The notes beneath the pieces were generated by a model. That model did no database searches, had not been told where the DNA came from, and worked only from the letters and a program-made list of their open reading frames with translations. Positions 1 to 11,001 of a stretch of 64,000 nt of DNA are shown here, piece by piece; within the stretch, counting starts at the first letter, position 1; every line of letters begins with the position of its first letter. Source of the DNA: Streptomyces sp. NBC_01335 (GTDB lineage: Bacteria; Actinomycetota; Actinomycetes; Streptomycetales; Streptomycetaceae); contig NZ_CP108370.1 in the NCBI RefSeq assembly GCF_035953295.1, positions 7,487,001 to 7,551,000 of the forward strand. Reading direction: 5' to 3'. The position numbers were made by a program, and so were the translations under genes.

Positions 1-805
1 GCGTGGGTGCGACGGTCGCGGACGACATCGTGTTCTGGCCGGCCGATGCCATCTCCGACCAGTTGGTGAACGGGCTGAAGTTCATCGAACCCCAGCTCGA
101 CCCGGTGTCGTGCGTCGTCGCGTAGACGAGCTGCTTGCCGTTGTAGGGGACGACCGTGAAGTCCTTGAGCGAAGCCCATCCCTGCTTGGGCTGCGCCAGC
201 GCGCCCGTCGACGACCAGCGGTAGGCCGACGGAAGGTCGCACGTGCCAGAGGTGTCGCCGCCACCGACCTTGACCAGCTTCCACTGCTGGTTGGTGCCGC
301 CCCAGTCGTCGTACTGGACGACGTTCGCGTTGTCGGCGGTGGAGGCGCCCTGCACTTCGAGGGCCTTGTTGCTGTGCCGCGAGATGAGCCTCACGTAGCC
401 GTCCGAGCTGTCGGCCAGCTTCCACTGCTGGTTGGTGGCATTCAGGTCGGTCCACTGGACGATCGAACCGCCGTTGGCGGTGGACCAGTTGTAGATGTCC
501 AGCACCTTGCCCGAGTGGACGGACTTGACGCGGTAGTAGCCGTCCCCGGAGGCGATGAACTGCCACTGCTGCTGGTTCTGGTCGTTCCGGGTCCACTGGG
601 TGACGCGGGCGCCGTCCTCGGTCGCCAGGTTGTAGTCGTCCAGGGCCTTGCCGCTGTTGCGGTTGACCAGTACGTACGAGGCGCCGGAATCGACGGTCGC
701 CGCGGCGGCGGGCTGGGCGCCGAGGAAGCCGGCCACGAGCAACAGGGGCGCGAGGAGGGCGAGTAGGCGTTCCGGGCGGACCGGGAACGCGTGGCGGAAC
801 CACAT
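1..805 (-). CDS. Secreted GH62 alpha-L-arabinofuranosidase with N-terminal ricin-type lectin domain (partial)
   Basis: The gene reads leftwards and runs off the left edge, so only about 268 N-terminal codons are present. The ATG at 805 follows AGGAGG (813-818) by 7 bases. A signal peptide ends near residue 36 (QPAAAA). Residues about 40-185 hold three QxW-type repeats (QQWQF, QQWKL, QQWKL), typical of a ricin/CBM13 beta-trefoil. From about residue 190 the start of a GH62 catalytic domain is readable ([11 protein letters not shown], then [10 protein letters not shown]). GH62 enzymes remove arabinose side chains from arabinoxylan outside the cell. The gene is divergent from the xylanase gene and shares its control region. 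The catalytic residues lie outside the window. Confidence 0.85.
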   Translation of the reverse strand, partial: MWFRHAFPVRPERLLALLAPLLLVAGFLGAQPAAAATVDSGASYVLVNRNSGKALDDYNLATEDGARVTQWTRNDQNQQQWQFIASGDGYYRVKSVHSGKVLDIYNWSTANGGSIVQWTDLNATNQQWKLADSSDGYVRLISRHSNKALEVQGASTADNANVVQYDDWGGTNQQWKLVKVGGGDTSGTCDLPSAYRWSSTGALAQPKQGWASLKDFTVVPYNGKQLVYATTHDTGSSWGSMNFSPFTNWSEMASAGQNTMSSATVAPT

Positions 806-877
806 CAAAGGACCTCCTGGGAGGGGAGCGGGGCGAGGTGACCCGACGGGCCGCAGTATGGGGGTGCGGGAAGGCCA

Positions 878-907
878 AAGCTTTTTCGAAAAGTTGCGCA
901 AAAGCTT
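878..907. promoter_or_regulatory. Inverted repeat in the divergent GH62/xlnA control region
   Basis: AAGCTTTT (878-885) and AAAAGCTT (900-907) form a perfect 8-bp dyad with a 14-base spacer. The spacer contains a second small dyad around TTCGAA. It lies about 75 bases upstream of the GH62 start. It could bind a regulator or belong to the GH62 promoter; its role is inferred from position only. Confidence 0.4.
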
Positions 908-934
908 CGTTCTCATGACGCCACAAGCTAGGAA

Positions 935-948
935 TGTGAGCGCTCGCA
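935..948. promoter_or_regulatory. LacI-family-like operator between GH62 and xlnA
   Basis: TGTGAGCGCTCGCA contains the perfect palindrome GAGCGCTC (938-945). This resembles the GAGCGCTC-centred boxes known for LacI-family sugar regulators of Streptomyces such as CebR (TGGGAGCGCTCCCA). It sits between two divergent xylan-degradation genes. Which regulator binds is unknown; the LacI gene at 4775 is a local candidate. Confidence 0.55.
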
Positions 949-1092
949 GTCAAGGTGTGCGGCAGATCTGTCTGCGATCGGGTTTGCTCCGAGGGTCGCA
1001 AAATGACGTCAGGCCGTACCGCTGAAGCAGGTTGACGTGCCTGATTCGGCAGTCGGTGGCCATGTCGGGCGTCCGTAGGCGGACTTGCCTGA

Positions 1093-2856
<1,764 letters not shown>

Positions 2857-2945
2857 CACGGTCTGCCGCTGCTCTCCTCTCCTGACGAGAACCTCTCTCC
2901 GGACGAGAGCATCTCCCCTGACGAGAACACCGCTGACCGCCCGGA

Positions 2946-2972
2946 GGGCCGCCGCCGTCACGGTGGCGGCCC
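2946..2972 (+). terminator. Hairpin terminator after xlnA
   Basis: A 12-bp GC-rich stem (2946-2957 with 2961-2972, one G-U pair) with a 3-base TCA loop lies 90 bases after the xlnA stop. It has only a short CTT tail, as is common in Streptomyces. Confidence 0.65.
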
Positions 2973-3112
2973 TTGCGGCGTGGACCGCCGCCCCGCCCGC
3001 CCCGTCGCCCCGGGGGGTGGCACGCGGAGCCCGGAACAGACGGATGAGCGAGAACCGAACCGCCGCCCGGAGTCGCTCCACGGCGCCCGGCGGGTTGAAG
3101 GGAAAAGTTTCC

Positions 3113-4649
3113 GTGCACAGGTACGACAACCCGGTGATCAGCGGGTTCCACCCCGATCCGAGCGTGTGCCGGGTCGGCGACGACTACTACCTGGTGTGCT
3201 CCAGCTTCGAGTATTTCCCCGGGCTGCCGCTCTTCCACAGCAAGGACCTGGTGCACTGGGAGCAGATCGGCAACGTGCTCGACCGGCCCGGGCAACTGCC
3301 GCTGCCCCTCCCCGGCGCCAAGGCGTCCGGGGGCCTCTACGCCCCCACGATCCGCCACCACGACGGCCGTTACTGGGTGATCAACACCAACATCGACGGC
3401 GGCGGCAACTTCCTCGTCTCGGCCGAGCGGCCCGAGGGGCCGTGGAGTGACCCCGTGTGGATCGACCTGACCGGGATCGACCCCGACCTGGCATGGGAGG
3501 AGGACGGCACCTGCTGGTGCGCCTTCTCCGGCCCCGCAGGGGGCATCAACATGGCCAGGATCGACCCGGTGGCGGGCGAGGTTCTGGAGGGACCCTTCCC
3601 CGCGTGGTCGGGGAGCGGCCTCAAGTTCCCCGAGGCGCCGCACCTCTACCGCATCGGCGACTGGTGGTACCTGCTGATCGCCGAAGGCGGTACGGAACGC
3701 GGCCACAGCGTCTCCCCCCGCCCGCGGCCGCTCGCCGCGCGGCCCCTGGGAGGGCGCACCCGGCAACCCCCTGCTGTCCCACAGCGGCACCGGCCGCTCC
3801 ATCCAGAACACCGGCCACGCCGACCTGGTGCGGGCCCCCGACGGCAGCTGGTGGATGGTGCTGCTGGGCGTCCGCCCCCGCGGCTTCACACCCGACGTGC
3901 ACGTGCTCGGCCGCGAGACGTTCCTGGCCGCCGTGGAGTGGCACGAGGACGACTGGCCCGTCGTGGCACCCGTTCCCGAGAGCCACACGGCCCCGGGCGG
4001 TGCCTGGCACCCCGTACCGGCCCCGCCCGCCCGCGACGACTTCGACGCGGGCGCCCTCGCGCCGCACTGGATCTCGCCGTTCGCCCGCCCGGAGGGCTCC
4101 TGGTCGCTCACCGAGCGACCCGGTCGGCTGGCCCTCCATGCCACCGGCGCCACCCTGGACAGCCCCGGATACACCTTCGTCGGCCGCCGCCAGCAGCACC
4201 ACGACTGCCGCGTCAGCACCCTGATCGACCCGGGCACGGGACGCGGGGGACTCTGCGTGCGCCTGGACGAGGCCCACCACTACGAGCTGGAGGCCGAGGA
4301 CGCGGAGGTCTTCGTCGTGGCCCGGATCGGGCCGCTGCGCCAGACCCTGGCCCGCAGGCCGGCCCCCGCCGGGCCGCTGCACCTCACCGTGACGATCCGG
4401 ACGTCCGACCTCGTCCCCGCGTCGCCCCACCTCACCGACGGCGGCACCACGGGCCCCGACACCATCGCCTTCTGGCTCGGCGATCCCGACGCCCCCGGCG
4501 CCCGTCCGATCGCCGAACTGGACGGGCGCTACCTCTCCACCGAGATCGCCTGCGGCTTCACCGGCCGGGTGATCGGTATGTACGCCACACAGGGCTCGGT
4601 CGACTTCGACTGGTTCGAGTACGTCCCGGCCCCGACGCCGTCCGTGTGA
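3113..4649 (+). pseudogene. GH43 beta-xylosidase/arabinofuranosidase, one frameshift
   Basis: GH43 enzymes of this type release xylose or arabinose from short xylo-oligosaccharides. GTG at 3113 is the preferred start (GAAGGGA 8-10 bases upstream; ISGFHPDPS follows at the expected place); ATG 3044 is an in-frame alternative. The base Asp is in HPDPS and the acid Glu in KFPEAPHLY. The C-terminal half looks like a lectin-like beta-sandwich. The frame breaks in a run of six C at 3714-3719: one extra base moves the reading to the frame that continues GPWEGAPGNPLL and runs to the stop at 4649. Both halves are otherwise continuous. The lesion is either a sequencing error in the homopolymer or a real (possibly phase-variable) inactivation. 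There is no signal peptide, consistent with a cytoplasmic enzyme. Confidence 0.8.
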
Positions 4650-4762
4650 CACCCGGGTGCGGGCGGCCACCGCACCCCCGGGTCGTTGCGCCCGCCCATG
4701 GCCCTCCCAACCCCGTCCGAAGCGCTTCCCCGGCCCCCGGCAGGCCCCCTCGGCGGTTGGGC

Positions 4763-4774
4763 TAACCTTTCCCC
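4763..4774 (+). promoter_or_regulatory. Predicted leaderless promoter of the LacI gene
   Basis: TAACCT (4763-4768) matches the TANNNT -10 pattern and ends 6 bases before the ATG at 4775. No ribosome-binding site is visible. This is the usual layout of leaderless actinobacterial genes, where transcription begins at the start codon. Confidence 0.5.
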
Positions 4775-5821
4775 ATGCCGCCTCGACCAGCCGGATCGCG
4801 TCCCACACTGTCCCTGGTGGCCAAGACCGCCGGTACGAGCATCCCCACCGTGTCCAAGGTGCTGCGAGGCGGAACGGACGTCTCGGCGGAGACCCGCGCG
4901 AAGGTCATGGAAGCCGTGCAGGCCGTCGGCTACACCCGCCCGGCCGGGGCCAAGGGCGAGAACGCACGGGACGAGAGCGGCCTCTCCCACGCGCTGGACC
5001 TCGTGGTCACCCATTTCGAGGGATCGTGGGCGAACCTGCTGATAGCCGGGGTCGGACGTGAAGCGGCGGCGGCGGGAGTCGATGTCGTCCTGACGCTCGC
5101 GGAACCGCACAGCGACTGGGTGTCGCGGCTGCTGAGAAGGCGCACCCTCGGCGTGATCGGGACCTTGGTCGATCCCGCGTCCCGGCAGTTCGGCGCACTC
5201 TTCGCGGCGGGCGTCCCCGTGGTGCTCATCGACCCGATGAGCACACCCCCCTCGGGGGTGGCGAGCATCGGAGTGGCGAACTGGGAGGGCGGCCGCATGG
5301 CCGCCGAGCACCTCCTGTCCCTCGGCCATACGCGGATGGGGGTGGTCGCAGGTCATGCGCGCCACCTCTTCAGCAGGGCGCGCGTCGACGGTTTCCGTGC
5401 GGCGGCCGACACCACGACCGTCGGCAGCGCCACGGTGTCGGTGGCCCACGGCGGATGGAACCGCGCCAAGGCGGCGTCCGCGACCCACACCCTGCTCGAC
5501 GGCGACCCCGGGATCACGGCCGTCTTCGCCTGCGCGGACTCCATGGCACTCGGCGTCTACGACGCGGTGGCGGCCCGGGGCCTGCGGATACCCGAGGACA
5601 TCAGTGTCATCGGGTTCGACGACCTGCCCGAGGCGCAGTACATCACCCCCGGTCTGACGACCGTCAGACAGCCCAGCACCGAGCTGGGCGCCGTAGCCGT
5701 CAAACGTCTGATCGAGCTCTCCCGGGCCGAGAAAGCCGGCGTCCGGTCACCCGCCCGCATGGAGCTGGCCACGGAGTTGGTCCTCCGTGCCTCCACCGGA
5801 TCGGCCCCGGCGTCCCACTGA
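4775..5821 (+). CDS. LacI-family transcriptional regulator
   Basis: The 348-residue protein has an N-terminal LacI HTH (about 12-35, TSIPTVSKVLRG) followed by a hinge and a periplasmic-binding-protein-like sugar sensor. Conserved LacI features are visible (VIGFDD near the end, HTRMGVV in the middle). It most likely represses the surrounding xylan/arabinan genes and is released by a xylose- or arabinose-containing sugar; this function is inferred from location. No Shine-Dalgarno precedes the ATG, and the -10-like TAACCT suggests a leaderless mRNA. The gene is intact although its target genes on both sides are damaged. Confidence 0.88.
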   Translation: MPPRPAGSRPTLSLVAKTAGTSIPTVSKVLRGGTDVSAETRAKVMEAVQAVGYTRPAGAKGENARDESGLSHALDLVVTHFEGSWANLLIAGVGREAAAAGVDVVLTLAEPHSDWVSRLLRRRTLGVIGTLVDPASRQFGALFAAGVPVVLIDPMSTPPSGVASIGVANWEGGRMAAEHLLSLGHTRMGVVAGHARHLFSRARVDGFRAAADTTTVGSATVSVAHGGWNRAKAASATHTLLDGDPGITAVFACADSMALGVYDAVAARGLRIPEDISVIGFDDLPEAQYITPGLTTVRQPSTELGAVAVKRLIELSRAEKAGVRSPARMELATELVLRASTGSAPASH

Positions 5822-5855
5822 CGGGTGCCGTCGGATTCCCGCCCCCCAAACCGCG

Positions 5856-7400
5856 TCATCGCGGTGCCGGCGTCACGACGTGGAGGACGAGGCGGCTCGG
5901 ACGGGCGGCGCCATGACGGATCGTGTATTCCGCCGTGGTGGGCTCCACCGGCTCCCCGCAGACGCACGACAACGTCCGCGTCCGTTCCGGTGGTCGCGAG
6001 GTGGACGACGGCGCGGACCGCGCCCATCACCGTGAGTTCCTCGGTGAGCGGCGCGGTGCGCCACGAGGCCACGTCCTGCCGCGCCTCGATCGCCGTCTGC
6101 TCGGCGGGGCCGGCCTCGAACGGTCCGAACAGGAGCACCGCACCGCCGCACGTCGGCACCGCCGACGCGGGATCGCTGGTGAGCAGCCGTTCGCCGGTCC
6201 CAGCCGGCCCCGGCGTCAGCGCGCCCCCCTGGTTCAGGTACAGATCCAGCGTCCGCGTGCCGGGCGGGGGGAACTCCTCCAGTGCGATCCACCGGTTCGC
6301 GCCCATCAGGAAAACGCGCACCGGCGGCATCTCCGCCGCGCCCCCGCGGAGGGTGGCGTCGAACCACCGAAGGTGCTGCGCGGTGAGGTCCCCGCCGTGG
6401 AGACCGTCGGCGGACGCGCGCGGTCCGAAGTCCACACCGGCCGTCCGGCCCGAGAGTTGTCGTGCGTCCAGGGGCCGACCAGGAGGCGAGGCACCGGCCC
6501 GCCGGTCTCCTTCGCACGGCGCACCAGCCGTCGGTGGAGTTCCAGGGTCGGCCCGAGAAAGACGTCGAACCACCCGCCGATCAGGAAGACCGGGACGTCG
6601 ACCGCGTCGATCCGGTCGACGATCTTCCCCTCGCGGTGACGCGCCGACCCGAGCGGCTCCCGCAACCGGTCCAGCCCCCACCCGACGATCGCCTCGACGT
6701 CCGGTCCCGAGCGTGGAGTTCCGGCCCGGAACGCGTCGAGGCTCGCGAGCGCGCGCTCGGTCGCCTCCCACCGCTTCCGTCCGGCCTCCCGGTCGTGCGC
6801 GGAACCGATGCGGGCGATCATGTCCGGGGCGATCGCGTAGTGCGTCCACGCCAGAGTGCTGCCGATCTCCGGCACCCCGCCGCGGAACCGGAAACCGTCG
6901 AGCGCCGACATCGCCGGTGTCAGGGCGGGAGCGATCGCCCGCAGCGCCGGTGCGCCGCCCAGCAGGGCGCTGAACTGGGTGTCCGAAGCGTAGGAGGCAC
7001 CCCACATTCCGACAGTGCCGTCGCATTCGGGAAGCGCCGCGAGCCACGCCACGGCGTCGGCGCCGAAGGCCACCTCCTGCGCACAGGGGTCGAAGTCGCC
7101 TTCGGAGCCGAAGCGGCCCCGTACGTCCTGGAGCGCGACGGGATAACCGGCGGCGACGAGGCGCCCGACGTCGAGCGTCCCCTCGTGCTCCTCACGGGCC
7201 ACGTCGTAGGGATGACGGGTCAGCAGGGCCGGCCACGGCCCGGGCCCGTGCGGAAGAAGCAGGAGGGTGCGGAGGCGTACGCCGTCGCGCAACGCACAGG
7301 CCATCTCGCGGCGGTCGGCGACCGGGTCCGGCGGTTCACCTGCCGGATCCGTGCACCGGAGGGCGGCCGGCTCCTGAACGGGGCTCGTGCCCTCGCTCAT
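5856..7400 (-). pseudogene. CocE/NonD-type (peptidase S15 family) hydrolase, frameshifted and internally deleted
   Basis: The N-terminal 310 or so residues form an alpha/beta-hydrolase core of the CocE/NonD/S15 type, with the serine motif MWGASYA and the HDN segment carrying the probable catalytic His. At about 6451-6458 the frame changes (HDNS then SGRTAGVDFG). The new frame continues through the C-terminal beta-sandwich (RTAPLTEELTVMGAV, TTGTDADVVVRL) until about 5950. There it shifts back into the first frame for a short tail ending at 5858-5856. About 90 residues expected after VVVRL are missing, so sequence has been deleted. The substrate cannot be assigned. The start lies in a 17-bp tandem duplication (7388-7421). 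Confidence 0.72.
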
Positions 7401-7421
7401 CGCATGCCCTCGCTCATCGCA
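7388..7421. repeat. 17-bp perfect tandem duplication over a stop/start overlap
   Basis: TGCCCTCGCTCATCGCA occurs twice back to back (7388-7404 and 7405-7421). The right copy holds the ATGA overlap between the GH51 stop and the original start of the downstream gene. Because 17 is not a multiple of three, that ATG (7417) now reads only six codons before TGA. The ATG of the left copy (7400) is the one that opens the long frame. Confidence 0.8.
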
Positions 7422-8911
7422 GCGCGACCGCCGTCCAGGACGTCGGTGGCAGTTCGATGGTCAGCAGGCCGTCGACGAGTGCCGCGCCGGTATTCGCGGC
7501 CGGGGTCACCCGGGCCTGGTGGGCGAGCGTGTTCCGGGCGTACACGTCGGAATCGGCGAGCGTGACCGCCTCCGTGATGCGCGAGGAGCCGAGGCTGCGT
7601 ACGTCGATCGTGACCTGCGCGGCTTCCGCCAGGTCACGGTTGACGAGGAAGACCGCGGCCCGGTCCTCGTCGGCCGCCGCGACGGCGTCGACGACGGACG
7701 CCTCCCCGTAGCGCGCCGTCTCGTACGTCGGAGCCTCGATCCGTGGGCGGATCACCTCGCCGGAGGCCAGCCGACTCGTGATCGAGAACGGATAGAACGT
7801 CGTCTGGCGCCAGGCCGGGCCGCCGGGTTCGGTCATGATCGGGGCGATCACGTTGACCAGCTGGGCGAGGGACGCCGAGGTGACGCGGTCGCTGCGGCGC
7901 AGCAGCGTCATCAGCAGGTTGCCGACGACGACCGCGTCCGCCACCGTGTAGGCGTCCTCCAGGAGCCGGGGTGCGTGGCGCCACTCGTCGTGGGTCCTGT
8001 CGGACTCCTGGCGCTCCTTGAGGTACCAGACGTTCCACTCGTCGAAGGAGACGTCGATCTTCTTGGTGGAGCGCTTCTTGTGCCCCACGTGGTCGGCGGT
8101 CGCGACGACGGTGTCGATGAAGTAGTCCATGTCGGTCGCCGAGGCGAGGAAGGAGCCGAGGTCGCCGTCGTGCTCCTGGTAGTACGCGTGGCAGGAGACG
8201 TAGTCGACGTGGTCGTAACTGTGCTCCAGTACGGTGCGCTCCCAGTCGCCGAACGTCGGCATGGCGGACCCGGAGGAGCCGCAGACGACGAGTTCGAGGT
8301 CCTTGTCGGCCCTCTTCATCGCGGCGGCGGTGCGGGCGGCCAGCTTGCCGTAGTCGTCCGCCGTCATGAACCCGGTCTGCCAGGGCCCGTCCATCTCGTT
8401 GCCGAGGCACCACATGCGCACGTTGTGCGGTTCCGGTGTGCCGTTGGCGATGCGCAGGTCCGACAGGGCCGTGCCGGAAGGGTGGTTGGCGTACTCGAGC
8501 AGGTCCAGAGCGGGCAGGATGCCCCGGGTGGCCACGTTGACGGCCAGCATGAGTTCGGAGCCGGTGAGCCTGAGCCAACCGGCGAACTCGTCGAGGCCGA
8601 CCTGGTTGGATTCGAGTGAACGCCAGGCGAGGTCGCGGCGCACCGGGTCTCCCGCGCGGGCCGACGGAGTCCTCCCAGCGGAACCCGGAGACGAAGTTGC
8701 CGCCCGGGTAGCGGATGGTGGTGCTGCCGAGCTCCCGGACGAGCTCGACGACGTCCATGCGGAACCCGTCCTCGTTCGCGCTCGGGTGACCGGGCTCGTA
8801 GAGACCGGTGTACACGCAGCGGCCGAGGTGTTCGACGAACGAGCCGAAGGTGCGGCGCCGGACAGGGGCGACGACGGCCTGCCTGTCGAGTTCGATGTGG
8901 GCGCGAGGCAA
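7414..8911 (-). pseudogene. abfA: GH51 alpha-L-arabinofuranosidase, one frameshift
   Basis: GH51 enzymes release arabinose from arabinan and arabinoxylan fragments inside the cell. The start is TTG 8911, with AAAGGA 8 bases upstream, giving PRAHIELDRQ. The N-terminal part (FGSFVEHLGR, RYPGGNFVSG) reads in one frame to about 8655. There GPR is followed by a shift into the frame carrying DPVRRDLAWRS and the rest. The acid/base Glu is in LGNEMDGPW and the nucleophile Glu in DEWNVWY; both are intact. Total length (about 500 codons) is normal. The stop overlaps the next gene region (ATGA). The shift at about 8645-8658 removes either one or two bases from the expected sequence. Confidence 0.82.
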
Positions 8912-9000
8912 AGCGGCGGTCCTTTCACGGAGATGCTGCGGGGCTGGCGGATGGCGTCGGGCAGCGGCCCGCCCCCGCCGGGAGACGGGGCAGGGGCAGG

Positions 9001-9058
9001 CCTGGGGCGTGTCGTCGAAGTGCCGTCGCCCGCCCGCGGTCCGACGACACGCCCCAGG
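9001..9058 (-). terminator. Long perfect hairpin between the permease remnant and abfA
   Basis: The arms at 9001-9017 and 9042-9058 are perfect 17-base reverse complements with a 24-base loop. The hairpin lies 29 bases after the permease stop and about 90 bases before the abfA start, so it may end the transporter transcript or limit read-through into abfA. Confidence 0.65.
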
Positions 9059-9087
9059 ACGGTCCGGCGTGGGTCCTGGCGGTGGTG

Positions 9088-9954
9088 TCAGCCCTTCACG
9101 GCGCCGGTGAGGCCGCCGACGATGCGCTTCTCGAAGACCGAGAAGAAGATCAGGGCGGGCAGCATGGCGAGTGAGGTGAAGGCGAGAACCTTCGCGGTGT
9201 CCGTGGAGTACGGGGAGGAGAACACCTGGACGCCGAGCGGCAGGGTGTAGTTCGCCTGCGAGTTGAGGACGTACAGGGGCAGGAGGTAGTTGTTCCAGCT
9301 GCCGACGAATCCGAGGATGCCGACGGTGACCACGCCGGGCAGCGACAGCGGGAGCACCATGCGGAAGAAGAATCCGAGTCGGCTCATGCCGTCGATCGCG
9401 GCGGCCTCCTCGATCTCGTTCGGGATGGCTCTCAGGAACGGCACGAGGATGATCACGGTCGTCGGCAGGCCGAAGGCGATCTGCGGGACGATCACACCGA
9501 GCAGGTTGTCGACGAGACCGAGGTCCTTGATGACGAGGTACAGCGGAGTGATCGCGATGACCATGGGGAACATCAGGCCGGCGGCGAACAGGGAGTACAT
9601 CGCGCCCTTGAGCTTGAAGTCGTAGCGCGCGATCACGAAGCTCACCATCAGACCGAGAGCGACGATGCCCACGGTGCTGGCGATCGCGACCACGAGGGAG
9701 TTGGCGAACTCGCCCCAGAACACCGATGACTTCAGGATGCCCGTGTAGTTGGCGACCACCCAGGGATGTGGCAGGGCCGCCGGATCGGTGGTGATCTGCG
9801 CGTTGGTGCGGAATCCGCCGAGCACGATGTAGAGCACGGGTGCGACGCAGACGGCGACGAAGAGCAGCGCGATGAAGTAGGTGACGGGGCTGCCCCACTT
9901 CTGCGGCGTGCGGACCGGCTGTTCGGCCTCGGCGGCGAGGACGCCGAGGCCGAA
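9088..9954 (-). pseudogene. ABC sugar-transporter permease (MalG type) with a lost N-terminal start
   Basis: This is the second membrane subunit of a carbohydrate ABC importer (CUT1/MalG-like). Membrane helices are evident, and the EAA loop is visible (EEAAAIDGM). It ends in GGLTGAVKG as such proteins usually do. Homologous sequence continues upstream of the first usable in-frame start (GTG 9837) to about 9945 (WGSPVTYFIALLF), but that stretch has no start codon before an in-frame stop. The ATG and GTG codons just upstream are in other frames. The usual partners, a binding protein and a MalF-type permease, are absent; a plus-strand methyltransferase follows instead. The operon therefore looks cut off and this copy non-functional. 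Confidence 0.72.
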
Positions 9955-10058
9955 GGGCTCACCTCGCTGAGCGAAGGGGCATCATCATGACGGAGTGACG
10001 GAGGCTGGGGGGAGGCGTCCGCCGGGCAGTCATCAGGGACGCCGGCCCCCGGCACGCC

Positions 10059-10140
10059 GATCCGCCCGCGCGCGTATCCGCCCGCACATCGATCGGCCCG
10101 CGCGCGTATACGCTCGCACACCGATCAGCCCGCACACCGC
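10059..10140. repeat. 32-bp tandem repeat upstream of a methyltransferase gene
   Basis: Two imperfect 32-bp copies (10059-10090 and 10091-10122) and a shortened third (10123-10140) share GCCCGCGCGCGTAT and CGCACA. They occupy the 5' region of the gene at 10152. The alternating CG/GC stretches could form unusual DNA structures or vary in copy number. Confidence 0.7.
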
Positions 10141-10151
10141 GAGGAGACTCC

Positions 10152-10871
10152 ATGACCGTGTCCGACCGCTACCGCACCGCGTGGGAAGGCTTCTGGGAGC
10201 AGAGCTCCGGCGAGCAGGGCGAACCTTTCTGGGACGCGGATCCGGCCCTGACGGCGCGGCGCGACCTCGAACACCTCACCCCGTACGCCGACCGCTCCCT
10301 GCCGGTCGCCGACCTCGGGTGCGGCAACGGCACCCAGACCCGCTTCCTCGCCACCCGCTTCGCCTCCGCCGTCGGCGTCGACCTCTCCGCCGCCGCCATC
10401 GCCCACGCCCGCCGGACCGATCCGAGCGGAGCCGCGACGTACGAGCAACTCAACCTCGCCGACCCGGCGCAGACCGGCGCGCTGCACGAGCGCCTCGGCG
10501 ACAGCAACGTCTATATGCGGGCGGTCCTGCACCAGAGCGACCCGGAGGATCGCCCCGCGGTAGCCGCCGCCGTCGCCCGCCTGGTCGGCGCCCACGGCAG
10601 GGCCCTGGTCCTGGAACCGACAGGCCAGGCCAAGGCGGTCATCGCCGCCGTCGCGGCTCAGCCCGGCGGCCCATCACCCAAACTGCGCCGAGTCATTGAA
10701 AACGACCTGCGCCCCGGCGAAGTCGCCGAGGGCGAGGTCGCGGCCCTTCTGCGGGCGGCGGGGCTCACGCTCCTCGGCGAAGGCACCACCGCCCTCGCCA
10801 TGAGCGAGACCCGCCCCACCGGCTCCCCGGTCGAACTCCCCGCCCGCTGGTTCGTCGCCGGCTGCCCCTGA
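10152..10871 (+). CDS. Class I SAM-dependent methyltransferase
   Basis: The 239-residue protein has methyltransferase motif I (VADLGCGNGTQT, about residues 52-63) and an acidic residue after the next strand (VGVDLSAA). It starts at ATG 10152 with GAGGAG 6 bases upstream. The substrate cannot be inferred. The surroundings do not suggest a pathway: decayed sugar genes on one side and a sigma-factor unit on the other. Tandem 32-bp repeats lie directly upstream. Confidence 0.82.
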   Translation: MTVSDRYRTAWEGFWEQSSGEQGEPFWDADPALTARRDLEHLTPYADRSLPVADLGCGNGTQTRFLATRFASAVGVDLSAAAIAHARRTDPSGAATYEQLNLADPAQTGALHERLGDSNVYMRAVLHQSDPEDRPAVAAAVARLVGAHGRALVLEPTGQAKAVIAAVAAQPGGPSPKLRRVIENDLRPGEVAEGEVAALLRAAGLTLLGEGTTALAMSETRPTGSPVELPARWFVAGCP

Positions 10872-10874
10872 CCC

Positions 10875-10894
10875 GGATCCCTGTACGGGGATCC
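10875..10894 (+). terminator. Small hairpin after the methyltransferase gene
   Basis: GGATCCC (10875-10881) and GGGATCC (10888-10894) pair around a 6-base loop just after the stop at 10871. There is no T-run. It lies in the gap between two convergent genes. Confidence 0.4.
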
Positions 10895-11001
10895 CCCTGA
10901 CGCGAGAGGGATGGCACGGGGCGTACCTGGGCGCGTGAGTGCCGCATCCGGGGACGGACATTCCACGCGACCAGGTACAGGGGCATGCCCGTACGGACAG
11001 G

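Noticed and set aside
7634..9898. 754-residue minus-strand open frame spanning permease and GH51
   Set aside because: It is a single frame running across two genes; only a short stretch (about 8655-8911) is the genuine GH51 N-terminus, the rest is out of frame with the real proteins.
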